A stretch of 6,913 nucleotides of DNA, from the NCBI GenBank assembly GCA_016202725.1, contig JACQOD010000052.1, positions 1-6,913 of the forward strand, read 5' to 3'. The position numbers and the translations under genes are program-made. Shown here in pieces: positions 5,631 through 6,913 of this stretch. How positions within the stretch are numbered: the first letter of the stretch is position 1; every line of letters begins with the position of its first letter. The notes under the pieces were generated by a model. That model saw only the letters and a list, made by a program, of their open reading frames with translations. It searched no databases and was not told where the DNA came from. Source of the stretch: Candidatus Aenigmatarchaeota archaeon (GTDB lineage: Archaea > Aenigmatarchaeota > Aenigmatarchaeia > QMZP01).

Positions 5631-6107
5631 GCCATGATCAGCCCTGCGGGGGGGGGGTCGGTTGCCCGGGAAGCCAGGCGGAACGGAACCCCCGTCCCGG
5701 CGTCCCGCCGGTGCATCCTCACGGCTTTTCGTGCGCAGCCCCTGCGCCCGGCGTGACCGCTGCAGGGAGCGCTGACGCCAGCGGCGGAGTCGCCCTGACC
5801 GGCGCCGCGGCCGTTCTCCCCGCGACCTGCGGCACGCCCCGCGCGATATGTGCCCGGAAGCAGCCGATGACGCAGCCTGGCGCGCCGGGGTTTTCCATGG
5901 CAATAATTGTGCAGTATGGGATCGTCATACAGTAACCCGACCGGCTTTACTGGTTCGGGCATGTTTCATGCTGCATGGGCTCCCCTGACCGTGCAGCGTC
6001 CCTTCCACGGGTTCTCATTCCTGCTGATGGCCAATTCGACCATGGGGGCAGTGGTCTCATTATTTTATGTCGATTCCTTATGTTGCGGCGAGCCCTTGGG
6101 GCCGTCG
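5631..6107. other. Non-coding region between the exchanger and the Ntn-hydrolase-like gene
   Basis: About 480 bases have no gene I can support. Contents are a G10 run (5648-5657), GTATG/CATAC (5914-5918, 5926-5930), a bulged stem CCCGACC/GGTTCGGG (5936-5942, 5952-5959), and GACCA/TGGTC (6038-6042, 6052-6056) followed by the T-rich TCATTATTTTATG. The last of these could terminate rightward transcripts. The genes on either side converge here, so terminators are expected. The composition becomes less GC-rich from about 5890 to 6080. Confidence 0.5.
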
Positions 6108-6913
6108 TCACCCTCCGGACCCCGGCCCCGCGGAGGGCGGCTCCGGCTCGGCGGGAAGGCCGCGGATGCGCGGCCACCCCTTCACCGGAACCGGCGGGCG
6201 CGCATCCCCGACCAGGCGGAAGGGGGCGGGCCCCTCCACCATCTCGCGGTAGACCTGCTCCTGGGCCTCCGCCACGGCGGCCCGGAACCGCTGGCCGTAA
6301 TCCTGGACGCCGTCCCGCGTGAGCACCACCAGCTCGGGAATCGTGCCGGGCTGCTCGGGGGCAGCGGCCTGGATCGCCTGGTAGCAGATGCCGCTCACCT
6401 GCCCCAGGGTCAGGGTCGCCGGATCAAAGATCCCCCCCGCCAGCCGCTGGACTTCCTTCTTCGCCGCACCGCCGTGCACGCCCAGGACGAGCAGCGGGAA
6501 CGACATGTCTCCCTCTTCCTGCTCGTTCAGGAGGTCGCCGAAGGGCGTGATCCTCCAGAGCCCGGGGGCGGGCTCGTACGCGGCGAGCGCAAAGGCAGGG
6601 AGATCGCCAGCGGGGTCATCCTTGGCAGCCTGGCGGCACACGCGGGCGATGGCCGGATACCGCCGGGTGCGGACTGCCCGGGCCCACTCGGCAGCCACCT
6701 CGTCCGCGGAAGACCCGTACCGCGGGTCGCCGGAGAGCCTCCCGAACCACTCCCGCAGCTGCGGGCTCTCGTTGCCGCACGCGGCAAGGGCCCACGTCTT
6801 CCCGTAGGCAACCTTCCGGGAGGCTTCCGAGCCCACGTACTCGCCGTCCCGGTCGGAGCGCTCCCAGCGGGCGTCTGCGGCCAGGACGATCCCCTCCGGC
6901 AGGCGGGCAGCCA
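6108..6913 (-). CDS. Proteasome-beta/HslV-like Ntn hydrolase family protein (N-terminus outside window)
   Basis: The frame is open from the right edge to a TGA at 6108-6110, giving 267 complete codons; the true start is outside. The visible N-terminus, P-E-G-I-V-L-A-A-D-A-R-W, matches the strand after the catalytic threonine in proteasome beta subunits (typically D-G-I-V-L-A-A-D). It is followed by R-K-V (visible residues 32-34), then W-A-L-A-A-C-G, as in HslV where K-K-V carries catalytic lysine 33. By this register D13 corresponds to Asp17 and K33 to Lys33, and Thr1 would lie about four codons beyond the edge. The interior has a second strand-like segment, F-P-L-L-V-L-G-V-H-G-G. The C-terminal 30 residues are Pro/Gly-rich and probably disordered. 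It is longer than HslV. A cytoplasmic peptidase or amidohydrolase-like role is inferred from fold only. A GTG at 6834-6836 is an internal valine, not the start, because similarity continues upstream. Confidence 0.65.
   Translation of the reverse strand, partial: AARLPEGIVLAADARWERSDRDGEYVGSEASRKVAYGKTWALAACGNESPQLREWFGRLSGDPRYGSSADEVAAEWARAVRTRRYPAIARVCRQAAKDDPAGDLPAFALAAYEPAPGLWRITPFGDLLNEQEEGDMSFPLLVLGVHGGAAKKEVQRLAGGIFDPATLTLGQVSGICYQAIQAAAPEQPGTIPELVVLTRDGVQDYGQRFRAAVAEAQEQVYREMVEGPAPFRLVGDARPPVPVKGWPRIRGLPAEPEPPSAGPGSGG

Noticed and set aside
5711..5935. A 74-codon plus-strand open frame in the spacer after the exchanger
   Set aside because: Its Ala/Gly/Pro-rich product has no recognisable motif, there is no ribosome binding site or promoter, and overlapping frames on the other strand are equally open.
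6834..6836. GTG as the start codon of the minus-strand Ntn-hydrolase-like gene
   Set aside because: The frame stays open upstream to the window edge and encodes the G-I-V-L-A-A-D strand typical of the family, so the GTG is an internal valine.
1..6913. CRISPR arrays, tRNA or rRNA genes, insertion-sequence ends or att sites
   Set aside because: Reading both strands, I saw no regularly spaced repeats, no tRNA cloverleaf, no rRNA-like sequence, no transposase or integrase, and no direct repeats bounding the AT-rich segment.

Overview
The window looks like a piece of a GC-rich euryarchaeal chromosome. The supports are a partial archaeal-type NMN adenylyltransferase (nadM) at the left edge, TATA-like boxes about 26 bases upstream of several start codons with no usable Shine-Dalgarno sequence (leaderless archaeal promoters), and the overall gene style. 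A methanogen of the Methanomicrobiales type would fit, but that placement is inference.

Layout. Bases 1-101 (minus strand) hold the N-terminus of nadM. Bases 102-202 form a divergent promoter region. Bases 203-1173 hold a visibly AT-rich two-gene operon (129 and 194 aa, overlapping by ATGA). Its products are diverged tandem paralogues sharing a tryptophan-containing, Myb/SANT-like helical core, and I cannot assign a function. Bases 1174-1504 are non-coding and unusually rich in consecutive inverted repeats, one enclosing a T7 run. Bases 1505-4213 encode a complete 902-aa P-type ATPase of the SERCA-like Ca2+ type. Bases 4214-4599 are non-coding and carry two adjacent hairpins and a promoter. 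Bases 4600-5583 encode a 327-aa sodium/calcium exchanger-like protein of the CaCA family. An 11-bp perfect stem follows three bases after its stop. Bases 5631-6107 show no supportable gene. Bases 6108-6913 (minus strand) encode a partial protein that resembles proteasome-beta/HslV-type Ntn hydrolases; its N-terminal catalytic threonine, if present, would lie a few codons beyond the window.

How the genes work together. The ATPase and the exchanger are a natural pair for cytoplasmic Ca2+ control: one pump driven by ATP and one antiporter driven by an ion gradient. They have the same orientation but are separated by nearly 390 bases, and the exchanger has its own promoter-like box, so they are probably separately transcribed neighbours. 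The AT-rich operon between the housekeeping nadM gene and the ATPase looks like acquired DNA with candidate DNA-binding proteins. Together with the adjoining hairpin array it is the least explained part of the window.
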